A stretch of DNA of 18,009 nucleotides from contig CAXBQO010000013.1 in NCBI GenBank assembly GCA_963977945.1, positions 1 through 18,009 on the forward strand, written 5' to 3'. Positions 8,837 to 15,919 of the stretch are shown piece after piece. Made by a program: the position numbers and the translations under genes. How positions within the stretch are numbered: position 1 is the stretch's first letter; each line of letters opens with the position of its first letter. Origin of the DNA: CALMJB01 sp963977945 (lineage in GTDB: Bacteria; Actinomycetota; Actinomycetes; Nanopelagicales; Nanopelagicaceae). The notes under the pieces were generated by a model. That model did not search any database. It saw only the letters and a program-made list of their open reading frames with translations, and was not told the origin of the DNA.

Positions 8837-9706
8837 ATGGTCAAGCCGCCGAAAAAAAGTATTGGCGAATTAAGAGCGGCCGGTCAAAAAGCGATAATGG
8901 CTCGTCGCCAACGAGCGATGTTAAAGAATGAATTAAAAAGTGGAAAAGTTTCATTGCTTCAAGTTTTGGAAACAGATGATCCAATAGTGATCAGAATGAA
9001 AATCTGGGATCTGCTCATGTCGCTTCCAGCATTTGGCGAAACCAAGGCTCGAAATTTGATGGACAAATGTGGCATCTCTGATGCTCGTAGAATTGGCGGT
9101 TTAGGCGGCCAACAGAAGAAACAGTTACTTAAGGAGTTAAAGATTTTTAGTTCAAGTAAAGAAAACTCTAAATTAATTGTGATTTCTGGCCCTAGTGGAG
9201 TTGGGAAAAGCAGTATCACTCGCGAGCTGCGAAATGATAAACGTTTTTGGATTTCAGTGTCTGCTACAACGCGAGCGCCACGAGTTGGTGAAGAAAATGG
9301 CGTTGACTATTTCTTTGTAAGCAATGAGAAATTTGATCAGATGGTAAAAAATGGAGAATTTTTAGAGTGGGCTAACTTTGCAAATGCCAGATATGGAACT
9401 CCGGCAAAAGCGGTAGATCAAAAATTAGCAGACGGACGTAATGTTGTTTTAGAGATTGAATTACAAGGAGCAAGACAAGTTAGAAAAGTACGCAAAGATG
9501 CGGTTTTAGTATTTATTCAACCGCCAAGTTTTGAAGTTTTGAAAGAGCGATTGGTAAAAAGAGGAACTGAAAGTGAAGCGGCCACGATAGCCAGATTAGC
9601 CAGAGCTAAAGAGGAAATGGCGGCTTCAGTTGAGTTCGATCATGTACTAATAAATCATCAAGTAGGTGAAGTAGCTAAATCACTGGTATCTTTAGCGACC
9701 TCATGA
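8837..9706 (+). CDS. gmk: fusion protein: actinobacterial integration host factor (mIHF) + guanylate kinase
   Basis: One open frame of 289 residues holds two proteins that are separate neighbours in Mycobacterium and Streptomyces. Residues about 8-103 match actinobacterial integration host factor, a nucleoid DNA-binding protein: RAMLKNELKSGKVSLLQVL (26-44), SLPAFGETKARNLMDKCGI (62-80), and RRIGGLGGQQKKQLL (84-98). The whole usual ~105-residue length is present. Residues about 112-289 are guanylate kinase (GMP + ATP to GDP + ADP): P-loop GPSGVGKSS (118-126), GMP-binding SATTRAPRVGEENG (142-155), RYGTP (185-189), LEIELQGA (205-212) and lid KRGTES (241-246). There is no stop, and no ATG or TTG start at the junction; the only GTG there (codon 115) would cut into the first beta strand. 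The linker is only about ten residues. The ATG lies two bases after pyrF. Both domains look intact, so this is probably a working fusion and not a pseudogene; a base-call error removing a stop is the main alternative. Confidence 0.93.
   Translation: MVKPPKKSIGELRAAGQKAIMARRQRAMLKNELKSGKVSLLQVLETDDPIVIRMKIWDLLMSLPAFGETKARNLMDKCGISDARRIGGLGGQQKKQLLKELKIFSSSKENSKLIVISGPSGVGKSSITRELRNDKRFWISVSATTRAPRVGEENGVDYFFVSNEKFDQMVKNGEFLEWANFANARYGTPAKAVDQKLADGRNVVLEIELQGARQVRKVRKDAVLVFIQPPSFEVLKERLVKRGTESEAATIARLARAKEEMAASVEFDHVLINHQVGEVAKSLVSLATS
9131..9145 (+). promoter_or_regulatory. possible internal ribosome binding site plus ATT codon at the mIHF/Gmk junction
   Basis: AAGGAG at 9131-9136 is the strongest Shine-Dalgarno-like string noticed in the pyrF-rpoZ stretch. 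It sits six bases before an in-frame ATT (9143-9145, codon 103), exactly at the domain boundary. Initiation there would give a stand-alone guanylate kinase of about 187 residues, the normal family length. ATT starts are rare (infC is the known example), and AAGGAG here also simply encodes Lys-Glu in a Lys-rich helix. It may be the fossil ribosome site of a formerly separate gmk, a working internal start, or chance. Confidence 0.2.
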
Positions 9707-9993
9707 GCGAAACAACCACTTCAAACGAAAATCTTTTTTTAGATGGAATTACCAATCCACCTATCGATCAATTATTAGATAAGGCTGGATCCAAATACAG
9801 TTTGGTTTTGTATGCGGCAAAGCGTGCCCGTCAAATTAATGCTTACTATTCACAATTAGGTGAAGGACTTCTTGAGTACGTTGGTCCACTTGTTGAAACA
9901 TATGTTCACGAAAAACCACTCTCAATCGCATTACGAGAAATCAACCAAGGTCTTTTGACCATTGAAAATCTCGAACCTAAACCAAGCAACTAA
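9703..9993 (+). CDS. rpoZ: DNA-directed RNA polymerase omega subunit
   Basis: Omega is the small subunit that binds the RNA polymerase beta' subunit, aiding assembly and stability. The 96-residue protein carries the very conserved actinobacterial core: ITNPPIDQLLDKAGSKYSLV (16-35), then YAAKRARQINAYYSQLGEG (37-55) and EKPLSIALREINQGLL (70-85). The N-terminal ~14 residues are a short polar extension. The ATG overlaps the stop of the mIHF-guanylate kinase gene as ATGA, so its translation is probably coupled to that gene; no Shine-Dalgarno sequence is visible. gmk-rpoZ adjacency is widespread in bacteria and supports the call. The following spacer is 15 bases. Confidence 0.96.
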   Translation: MSETTTSNENLFLDGITNPPIDQLLDKAGSKYSLVLYAAKRARQINAYYSQLGEGLLEYVGPLVETYVHEKPLSIALREINQGLLTIENLEPKPSN

Positions 9994-10008
9994 TTAAGTT
10001 TAAAAACC

Positions 10009-11295
10009 ATGTTTCCCCGTGGTCGAAAAATTCTGCTCGGCATAAGTGCCAGTATTGCGGCATACAAATCAGCTGATTTAGTCCGCAGACTTCAAGAAGA
10101 GGGTTACTCGATAACGGTAGTCCCAACAAAGAACTCCCTTAATTTTGTAGGAGTGGCAACTTGGGAAGCTTTAAGTAGAAACAAAGTACATACTGATTTA
10201 TGGGCAGATGTGGCGGCAGCAGCACATACTGATTTAGCAAGATCTGCCGAATTGATTGTGATTGCACCAACCACCGCTGATTTACTTGCAAAACTAGCTA
10301 ATGGAATTTGTGATGATTTGCTGACAAATATTGTTATGGCGTCGCAAGCTTCAAAAGTTTTAGTTCCGAGTATGCATCCGCAAATGTGGCAAAATCCAGC
10401 CACGGTTGCCAATGTGAAAACTTTGCGGGAGCGCGGTTTTATTGTGATCGAGCCTGAGTTTGGAAAAATGACTGGTGATGATGTGGGAATCGGCCGTTAT
10501 CCGCAAACTGCCACAATCATTAATCAAATTAACTCAACTTTAAATCACAAAGCAGATTTAAAGGGCAAGAAAATTCTTATCTCTGCCGGCGGCACAATTG
10601 AACCCATTGATCCAGTCCGCTTCATAGGAAATCGATCATCTGGAAAGCAAGGTTTCGCTCTCGCTAATGCTGCATTGCGGCGAGGCGCTGATGTACATCT
10701 AGTAGTTGCAGGAAATTCATTAAACGAACAAATTGAATCGCAAGAAGACTTTGAAGGATTGACTGTAACTTCGGTACAAACAGCAGCCGAGTTAGCAGCA
10801 GTATTAAAAACCGAGGCACCATTTAGTGATGCAATCATTATGAGTGCCGCGGTAGCGGATGCAAAACCTGCGAGTGAAAGCAAAAGCAAAATAAAGAAAA
10901 ACGATTATCAAGCGATTGAACTTGTTAAAAATGAGGATATTTTGCAAAGTTTGTCTCTCTTACGAAAGGAAAAGGCACTAACTAGTCAAGTAATTGTTGG
11001 CTTTGCGGCTGAAACATTTGCAACTGAAGATGATAATCAGTCTAAAATGATTGAGATTGATAAATCTTGGAAAACAGAGTTAATAAATTCTGGTCGGCGT
11101 AAATTGAATCAAAAAAACGTTGATTTTGTGTATGTCAATGATGTTTCTGGTGGCAAGGTATTTGGTAGCGATGAGACCGCAGGAGTATTACTCTCTGAGA
11201 ACGGTGAGATATTTGAGGTAAACACCACCTCAAAATTTGATTTGGCTAATCAAATTTTAGATAAGGTATCCACCCGATTTAGACTATCTAGCTAA
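10009..11295 (+). CDS. coaBC: bifunctional phosphopantothenoylcysteine decarboxylase / phosphopantothenate-cysteine ligase
   Basis: CoaBC carries out two consecutive steps of coenzyme A synthesis: joining cysteine to 4'-phosphopantothenate, then decarboxylating the product. The 428 residues divide into an FMN-dependent CoaC domain (about 6-178) and a CoaB domain (about 185-428). CoaC shows GISASIAAYKS (11-21), the likely catalytic His73 in AAHTDL, and APTTADLLAKLANGICDDLL (86-105). Its substrate-clamp motif reads SMHPQMW (121-127), with His where E. coli has Asn. CoaB begins at AGGTIEPIDPVRFIGNRSSG (193-212) and includes SAAVADAKP (279-287), the KIKK loop (294-297) and VGFAAET (330-336). The ATG at 10009 puts the glycine-rich start at a normal distance, though no Shine-Dalgarno sequence precedes it. 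A TAAGTT at 9995-10000 could be a weak -10 box. Confidence 0.95.
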   Translation: MFPRGRKILLGISASIAAYKSADLVRRLQEEGYSITVVPTKNSLNFVGVATWEALSRNKVHTDLWADVAAAAHTDLARSAELIVIAPTTADLLAKLANGICDDLLTNIVMASQASKVLVPSMHPQMWQNPATVANVKTLRERGFIVIEPEFGKMTGDDVGIGRYPQTATIINQINSTLNHKADLKGKKILISAGGTIEPIDPVRFIGNRSSGKQGFALANAALRRGADVHLVVAGNSLNEQIESQEDFEGLTVTSVQTAAELAAVLKTEAPFSDAIIMSAAVADAKPASESKSKIKKNDYQAIELVKNEDILQSLSLLRKEKALTSQVIVGFAAETFATEDDNQSKMIEIDKSWKTELINSGRRKLNQKNVDFVYVNDVSGGKVFGSDETAGVLLSENGEIFEVNTTSKFDLANQILDKVSTRFRLSS

Positions 11296-11305
11296 CAAGT
11301 AAGGT
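11290..11305 (+). promoter_or_regulatory. putative promoter / ribosome site in front of metK
   Basis: AGCTAAC (11290-11296), three bases, then TAAGGT (11300-11305), then five bases to the metK ATG. The layout parallels that before def and rpe, with AGCTAAC differing by one base from their AGTTAAC. The TAAGGT also reads as a good Shine-Dalgarno sequence (TAAGG, six bases before ATG), so it may serve translation and not transcription, or both. No -35 box was found. The element overlaps the last codons of coaBC. No SAM-sensing riboswitch would fit in this 15-base spacer. Confidence 0.4.
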
Positions 11306-11310
11306 AATCA

Positions 11311-12513
11311 ATGAGCGATAATTCAAATCTTCGACTATTTACCTCAGAATCTGTTACCGAAGGACATCCGGACAAAATTGCAGATCAAATTTCAGATTCA
11401 ATTTTGGATTCTCTACTTTCACAAGATAAGAAAAGTCGCGTTGCGGTTGAAACTTTAATCACCACAGGTCAGGTTCATGTGGCTGGCGAGGTCACAACAG
11501 ATGGTTTTGCCGATGTAATGTCGATTGTCAGAGATAAAGTATTAGATATCGGTTATGACTCTTCCGATAAAGGTTTTGATGGTCACACCTGCGGAGTTTC
11601 TGTTTCCATTGGTCAGCAATCATCAGATATTGCACAAGGTGTAAATGATGCGGTTGAAAAAAGAGTTGATTCATCAGCTGACCCGCTTGATTTACAAGGT
11701 GCTGGTGATCAAGGTTTGATGTTTGGTTACGCCTGTAATGACACTCCAGAATTAATGCCACTTCCGATATCTCTTGCACACCAATTGGCGCAGCAACTTT
11801 CAAAGGTTAGAAAAAATGGTCAGTTGCCATATTTAAGACCTGATGGCAAAACCCAGGTCACAATCGCTTACGACGGTGATAAAGCGGTGGCATTAGATAC
11901 CGTTGTTATTTCATCGCAACACTCAGCTGATGTTGATCTGGTTAAACAACTTACTCCAGAGGTTAAGAAGTTTGTGATTGATCCAATTTTGCAAAAGATT
12001 TCATTAGATAAATCGAATCTAAAAGTTTTGGTAAATCCAACTGGTCGATTTGTTATTGGTGGACCAATGGGTGATGCCGGTTTAACTGGTCGAAAAATTA
12101 TTGTAGATACTTACGGTGGAATGGCTCGCCATGGTGGGGGAGCATTCTCTGGTAAAGATCCTTCAAAGGTTGATCGATCTGCTGCGTATGCAATGCGTTG
12201 GGTCGCTAAGAATGTCGTGGCGGCAGGATTTGCCACTCGCTGTGAAGTTCAAGTTGCTTATGCAATTGGTAAAGCACATCCGGTTGGTCTATTTGTGGAA
12301 ACTTTTGGAACTCAAACTTTGCCACTTGAAAAGATAATTAATGCTGTCAAGGCAGTTTTTGATTTGCGTCCGGCGGCAATTATCAGAGATCTAGATTTAT
12401 TGCGTCCAATATATTCACTCACTAGTTCATATGGACATTTTGGCCGCGAACTAAGTGAATTCACTTGGGAGAAAACTGACAAGGTAAAGGCACTTCAAGC
12501 TGCCGTTAAATAG
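11311..12513 (+). CDS. metK: S-adenosylmethionine synthetase
   Basis: MetK makes S-adenosylmethionine from methionine and ATP. The 400-residue protein has the family's usual length and all signature segments: TSESVTEGHPDKI (11-23) with His19 and Asp21 for ATP and metal, GHTCGVSVSIGQQSSDIAQGV (91-111), the hexapeptide GAGDQG (130-135) used in adenine binding, GPMGDAGLTGRKIIVDTYGG (251-270), and the glycine-rich P-loop-like GGGAFSGKDPSKVDRS (275-290). The ATG at 11311 is supported by TAAGG six bases upstream and by family N-termini of the form MS...LFTSESVTEGHPDK. The coaBC-metK-priA order is standard in actinobacteria. SAM made here feeds, among others, the RsmB methyltransferase encoded downstream. 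Confidence 0.97.
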   Translation: MSDNSNLRLFTSESVTEGHPDKIADQISDSILDSLLSQDKKSRVAVETLITTGQVHVAGEVTTDGFADVMSIVRDKVLDIGYDSSDKGFDGHTCGVSVSIGQQSSDIAQGVNDAVEKRVDSSADPLDLQGAGDQGLMFGYACNDTPELMPLPISLAHQLAQQLSKVRKNGQLPYLRPDGKTQVTIAYDGDKAVALDTVVISSQHSADVDLVKQLTPEVKKFVIDPILQKISLDKSNLKVLVNPTGRFVIGGPMGDAGLTGRKIIVDTYGGMARHGGGAFSGKDPSKVDRSAAYAMRWVAKNVVAAGFATRCEVQVAYAIGKAHPVGLFVETFGTQTLPLEKIINAVKAVFDLRPAAIIRDLDLLRPIYSLTSSYGHFGRELSEFTWEKTDKVKALQAAVK

Positions 12514-12522
12514 TTTCAAACG

Positions 12523-14382
12523 GTGATTGCTAAAGTTCTTGTTCAAACACCAATCTCAGCAATTGAAGAGATTTATGACTACAAAGTTCCAGAAAATCTG
12601 CTGACAAAGATTAATTTCGGTCAATTAGTAGAAATTCCCTTTCGAAATCGAATCACCACCGGTCTAGTTATAGCAACTGAAGGAGCAAACTCGGTAGATT
12701 CGCCAGCCTTTGATTTGAAGGAGATCAAACGAGTTTTAGGTGATTGGCCAGTGATTGATTTACAAACTTATGAATTAGTTAAAGCTGCACAAGTTCAATA
12801 TGGCGGATCATTGTGGCAAATTCTCAATCAAGCGATTCCCAGTGTTGCCATGCGTTTCAAACCTACTTCGCCAGAGAAGATAACAGCACCAAAACTAAAT
12901 ATTGATCAGGAATTTAAGGGTCAAGTTGGTGATTCTGATTTTCAAAAGTTGAACGGCGAAAAAGAACTTAATTGGGCGGTTATTCCGCCAAACGGATGTT
13001 CGGTCACAACTTTTTTGCAGAATTTGATTGTAACTAGATCAAAATTTGGTCAAGTGTTGGTGCTGGTTCCAGATGATAAAGAACTCAAACTTCTAGAGGA
13101 AAAGTTAGTGCCAATATTTGGCGATCAATTAGTTAGTGTGAATTCAAATCTAAATCGTACTGACAAATACCAAGCGCATTTACAAATTCTTAGAGGGCAA
13201 GCTGCGGTAATAATTGGAACTCGCAGTGCGACGTTTTCTCCGATTTCAAATGATGCCACCGTAATTATTTACGACGAGCAAGATGAATCCTTTTGGGAAA
13301 AGCACTCGCCCGGGTGGAACAGTCGAACAATTACGCTTTTACGCCATAAGTGTTCAAAGATAATTGTCAGCCCATCATTATCCCTAGAAATTGGTAAATT
13401 GATTGAAGCACAAACATTTGAACTTAAAAATTATTCAAATTTTAAGAACTATCAATGGGTAACAGTTGATAACAATCGTAACTTCAATGAAGTAGTGCGA
13501 AAAGGTTTAGAGATTGGTCATGTCCTAGTTTCAATTGCAGAAAAGGGTTATGCAAATATGTTTGTTTGCAATCGTTGTCGCAATCGCGCCAATTGTGATT
13601 GTGGGGGTAAATTGATAATTAACAAAGGCAAACACCCAAACTGCAATATTTGCGCCAAAGAGTATCGAGATTGGAAATGTAGCTATTGTGGTGAAAGTCG
13701 TCCATATGTGCTTCGAAAGGGAGCTGATCGAACCACTGAAGAAATTGGCAAGATTTTCCCGAAGATTCCGATTCACTTATCCACCGGGACAAAACGAATC
13801 GATATCTTAAAACGAGAAAAGACGAATTCGATAATTATTGCCACACCTGGGGCAGAACCTGAAGCAGATTATGGCGCGGTGGTATTACTTGATGGTGAAA
13901 TTCAATTTAATCGAACACAACTTCGTGCCGATGAAGTTGCAAGACTTCGTTGGCGAAAAAATATTTGGCAAGTTATTGAAGGTGGATATATTTATTCGTC
14001 CTTGCCAAATTCTCATCAATTTATCCAAGACATATATATCAATAATGAACAACGTTACTTTTCTCGCGAAATTTCTAATCGAAAAATTGCAAAACTTCCG
14101 CCATCTTATGGAATCGCAAAAATCACCGGAGCAACTCGTGACTTGCTCACATTTGCTGCAAATCTACGAGAGGGAAAAGCTAATTTAGAAGTTTTAGTAA
14201 GTGATGTTAGAGAAGTTGAAGCCTCCACCGGCACAACACCATTAGAGTCAACAGTAATAATTAGATTTCAAAAGAAGTTTCAACCCAATGTAGTTTCACT
14301 GCTGAATGAGGTTAATCAAGTGCGAATGCTTAAGAAGAAAACTGCATTTTCAATAATGATTGATGGATACGATCTGATTTAG
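12523..14382 (+). CDS. priA: primosomal protein N' (PriA), actinobacterial helicase-degenerate form
   Basis: Bacterial PriA is a 3'-5' helicase that reloads the replisome at broken forks. This 619-residue copy (E. coli about 730) keeps the architecture but not the ATPase. The N-terminal 3'-DNA-binding domain (about 1-105) is followed by a helicase-like lobe in which the Walker A position reads VIPPNGCSVTT (153-163), without GKT. The DEEH box is DEQD (251-254). GTRSATFSP (232-240) is retained. The zinc module keeps eight Cys (349, 352, 358, 360, 374, 377, 386, 389). Motif V is replaced by IIATPGAEPEADYGAV (438-453). Loss of helicase residues is known for actinobacterial PriA, so this is an inherited state and not a broken gene. 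The GTG start lies nine bases after metK, with TAGTTT at 12511-12516 as a possible -10. Its role is probably structural: fork recognition and primosome assembly. Confidence 0.93.
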   Translation: MIAKVLVQTPISAIEEIYDYKVPENLLTKINFGQLVEIPFRNRITTGLVIATEGANSVDSPAFDLKEIKRVLGDWPVIDLQTYELVKAAQVQYGGSLWQILNQAIPSVAMRFKPTSPEKITAPKLNIDQEFKGQVGDSDFQKLNGEKELNWAVIPPNGCSVTTFLQNLIVTRSKFGQVLVLVPDDKELKLLEEKLVPIFGDQLVSVNSNLNRTDKYQAHLQILRGQAAVIIGTRSATFSPISNDATVIIYDEQDESFWEKHSPGWNSRTITLLRHKCSKIIVSPSLSLEIGKLIEAQTFELKNYSNFKNYQWVTVDNNRNFNEVVRKGLEIGHVLVSIAEKGYANMFVCNRCRNRANCDCGGKLIINKGKHPNCNICAKEYRDWKCSYCGESRPYVLRKGADRTTEEIGKIFPKIPIHLSTGTKRIDILKREKTNSIIIATPGAEPEADYGAVVLLDGEIQFNRTQLRADEVARLRWRKNIWQVIEGGYIYSSLPNSHQFIQDIYINNEQRYFSREISNRKIAKLPPSYGIAKITGATRDLLTFAANLREGKANLEVLVSDVREVEASTGTTPLESTVIIRFQKKFQPNVVSLLNEVNQVRMLKKKTAFSIMIDGYDLI

Positions 14383-14398
14383 AGTTAACCGGTAGAAT
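14383..14398 (+). promoter_or_regulatory. putative promoter for a leaderless def transcript
   Basis: Directly after the priA stop comes AGTTAAC (14383-14389), three bases, then TAGAAT (14393-14398), then six bases to the def ATG. TAGAAT fits the TANNNT -10 consensus. Transcription starting about seven bases past the -10 box would begin at the ATG itself, as in the leaderless genes common in actinobacteria. No Shine-Dalgarno sequence is present, which fits. No -35 hexamer was seen at the usual distance. The same AGTTAAC-N3-TAGRAT-N6-start layout occurs before rpe. Confidence 0.55.
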
Positions 14399-14404
14399 CT
14401 GGTT

Positions 14405-14965
14405 ATGAGTATTCAATCAATCAGACACTTTGGCGATCCAGTATTAGTTACACCAGCCTCTGAAGTAGTTGATTTTGATAAAGAACTGCGCACTTTAGTT
14501 TCTGACTTAACCGAAACAATGCAGGCAGCACCTGGAGCTGGATTAGCAGCACCCCAAATTGGTGTTCCACTTAGAGTTTTTGTATGGGATATCGATGAAC
14601 AACTAGGACATTTAATAAATCCCTCGTTGGATTTAAGTTCTGAAATGGAAGAAGATGAAGAGGGTTGTCTTTCTTTTCCTGGTTTGGTTTATAAAACGCC
14701 AAGAGCGCTTCGGGCAGTTGCCAAAGGTTTTAATATGCATGGCGAACCTGTAGTTATAGAGGGAACAGAGTTACTTGCCCGGTGTTTACAACATGAGACT
14801 GATCATCTAAATGGGATCTTGTTTATAGATCGCATGGATGAAGCAACCCGAAAACTAGCAATGAAGGAAATCCGGGAATCTGATTGGTTTAACACTGCAA
14901 CATCAAATGGAATCACCCCACAAATAAAGGTTTCACCTCATCAAACCTTTGGTTTAGGTCTGTGA
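14405..14965 (+). CDS. def: peptide deformylase
   Basis: Def is a metal-dependent hydrolase that removes the formyl group from the N-terminal Met of new proteins at the ribosome. The 186-residue protein has the three class-defining motifs: GAGLAAPQIG (44-53), EGCLSFPG (86-93) with the metal ligand Cys88, and QHETDHLNG (129-137) with His130, His134 and catalytic Glu131. The C-terminal stretch after about 160 is a short tail seen in variable form across the family. The ATG at 14405 gives the expected N-terminus, in which the IRHFGDPVL segment normally lies a few residues from the start. It is paired with fmt three bases downstream; the two enzymes act at opposite ends of the formyl-Met cycle. 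Expression is likely from the promoter just upstream, probably as a leaderless mRNA. Confidence 0.96.
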   Translation: MSIQSIRHFGDPVLVTPASEVVDFDKELRTLVSDLTETMQAAPGAGLAAPQIGVPLRVFVWDIDEQLGHLINPSLDLSSEMEEDEEGCLSFPGLVYKTPRALRAVAKGFNMHGEPVVIEGTELLARCLQHETDHLNGILFIDRMDEATRKLAMKEIRESDWFNTATSNGITPQIKVSPHQTFGLGL

Positions 14966-14968
14966 TTT

Positions 14969-15919
14969 TTGAAAATATTGCTTGCCTCTTCCTCAAATGT
15001 TTCATTTGAAATATTCAACTCTTTAATCTCACTTTCTAAAACTAAAAATGATGATTCAAAAATAGAAATTGCTGGATTTCTTACAAATTCTGATCAGCCA
15101 ACAGGACGAGGTCAAAAGTCAGTATCAAATGAATTTGCCGAATGGGCAATTCAATTTGATTTACCAATTTACAAAATTTCAAAATCGTCAGACATCACTG
15201 CCGCATTAAATTCAGAAGTCGCAGATTTGGTGATTACCGTTGCATTTGGAAAATTAGTATCAAAAGATAATTTGGATATTCCTAAATTTGGCTGGCTCAA
15301 TGTTCATTTTTCATTATTACCAAAGTATCGCGGAGCGGCTCCAGTTCAACATGCAATTTTGAATGGGGAACGAGAAACTGGTGTCTCAATTTTCAAATTA
15401 GATGAAGGATTAGATACTGGTCCAGTTTTTACTCAGTCCAAATATGAGATTCCAAGAATGGCAACCACAAAACTTGTCTTACAAGAATTAGCCCGATTGA
15501 GCATTAAACCTTTGGTTTCAACAATTTCGGCAATCTCAAAGGGCGACAAAGGTAAAGCACAAAGTGAATTAGGCAATCAAATATCAACGGCTCCAAAGAT
15601 AAACAAGAGTGATGGGCATTTGATATTTGATCAACCGATTTCAAATATTACAAATCGATTCTTAGCGCTGTGCGACAACCCTGGAGTTTATGCAACGGTA
15701 AATGGCACAAGGATAAAGTTTGAAAGTTTAGAGTTTGAACAAGTTTTAGTTGGTAATTCCCAAATTGCACAAATTCAGAACAAAAATAGTGAGATGCAAA
15801 TAGTTGCTAGAGATGGAATCGTCACTGTGAAACAGTTACGGCCAGAGGGAAAATCCAGCATGACTGGAGCGGAGTTTTTACGTGGTCGGCCTAATTTAAT
15901 TGGGCAGATCGTAAATTGA
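14969..15919 (+). CDS. fmt: methionyl-tRNA formyltransferase
   Basis: Fmt formylates Met on the initiator tRNA with 10-formyltetrahydrofolate. The 316-residue protein has a Rossmann-like formyltransferase domain (about 1-205) and a C-terminal tRNA-binding OB-like domain (about 220-316). Catalytic residues Asn111, His113 and Asp149 lie in LNVHFSLLPKYRGAAP (110-125) and LDEGLDTGPV (144-153). NSDQPTGRG (40-48) is the usual folate-side loop. Unusually, the N-terminal segment that reads FAGTP-FA in most Fmt proteins is LLASSSNVSF (4-13). The start is TTG at 14969: a stop lies in frame just upstream (14963-14965) and the next residues KILLAS match the first beta strand of the family. There is no clear Shine-Dalgarno sequence; with only three bases after the def stop, termination-reinitiation is likely. 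Confidence 0.94.
   Translation: MKILLASSSNVSFEIFNSLISLSKTKNDDSKIEIAGFLTNSDQPTGRGQKSVSNEFAEWAIQFDLPIYKISKSSDITAALNSEVADLVITVAFGKLVSKDNLDIPKFGWLNVHFSLLPKYRGAAPVQHAILNGERETGVSIFKLDEGLDTGPVFTQSKYEIPRMATTKLVLQELARLSIKPLVSTISAISKGDKGKAQSELGNQISTAPKINKSDGHLIFDQPISNITNRFLALCDNPGVYATVNGTRIKFESLEFEQVLVGNSQIAQIQNKNSEMQIVARDGIVTVKQLRPEGKSSMTGAEFLRGRPNLIGQIVN

Noticed and set aside
10545..10889. 114-codon open frame on the minus strand inside coaBC
   Set aside because: It lies opposite the strongly conserved CoaB domain, has no recognisable motif, and a Ser/Ala/Thr-rich make-up typical of antisense frames.
11296..11310. SAM riboswitch or other leader in front of metK
   Set aside because: The spacer is only 15 bases and coaBC is intact up to it; there is no room for an aptamer.
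12116..12337. 73-codon plus-strand frame inside metK
   Set aside because: The overlapping metK frame encodes highly conserved motifs; this is an out-of-phase shadow.
13838..14188. 116-codon plus-strand frame inside priA in another phase
   Set aside because: It overlaps conserved PriA sequence, has no ribosome site and no recognisable motif.
12523..14382. priA as a decaying pseudogene because helicase motifs are missing
   Set aside because: The frame is intact, all zinc cysteines remain, and loss of helicase motifs is a known trait of actinobacterial PriA.
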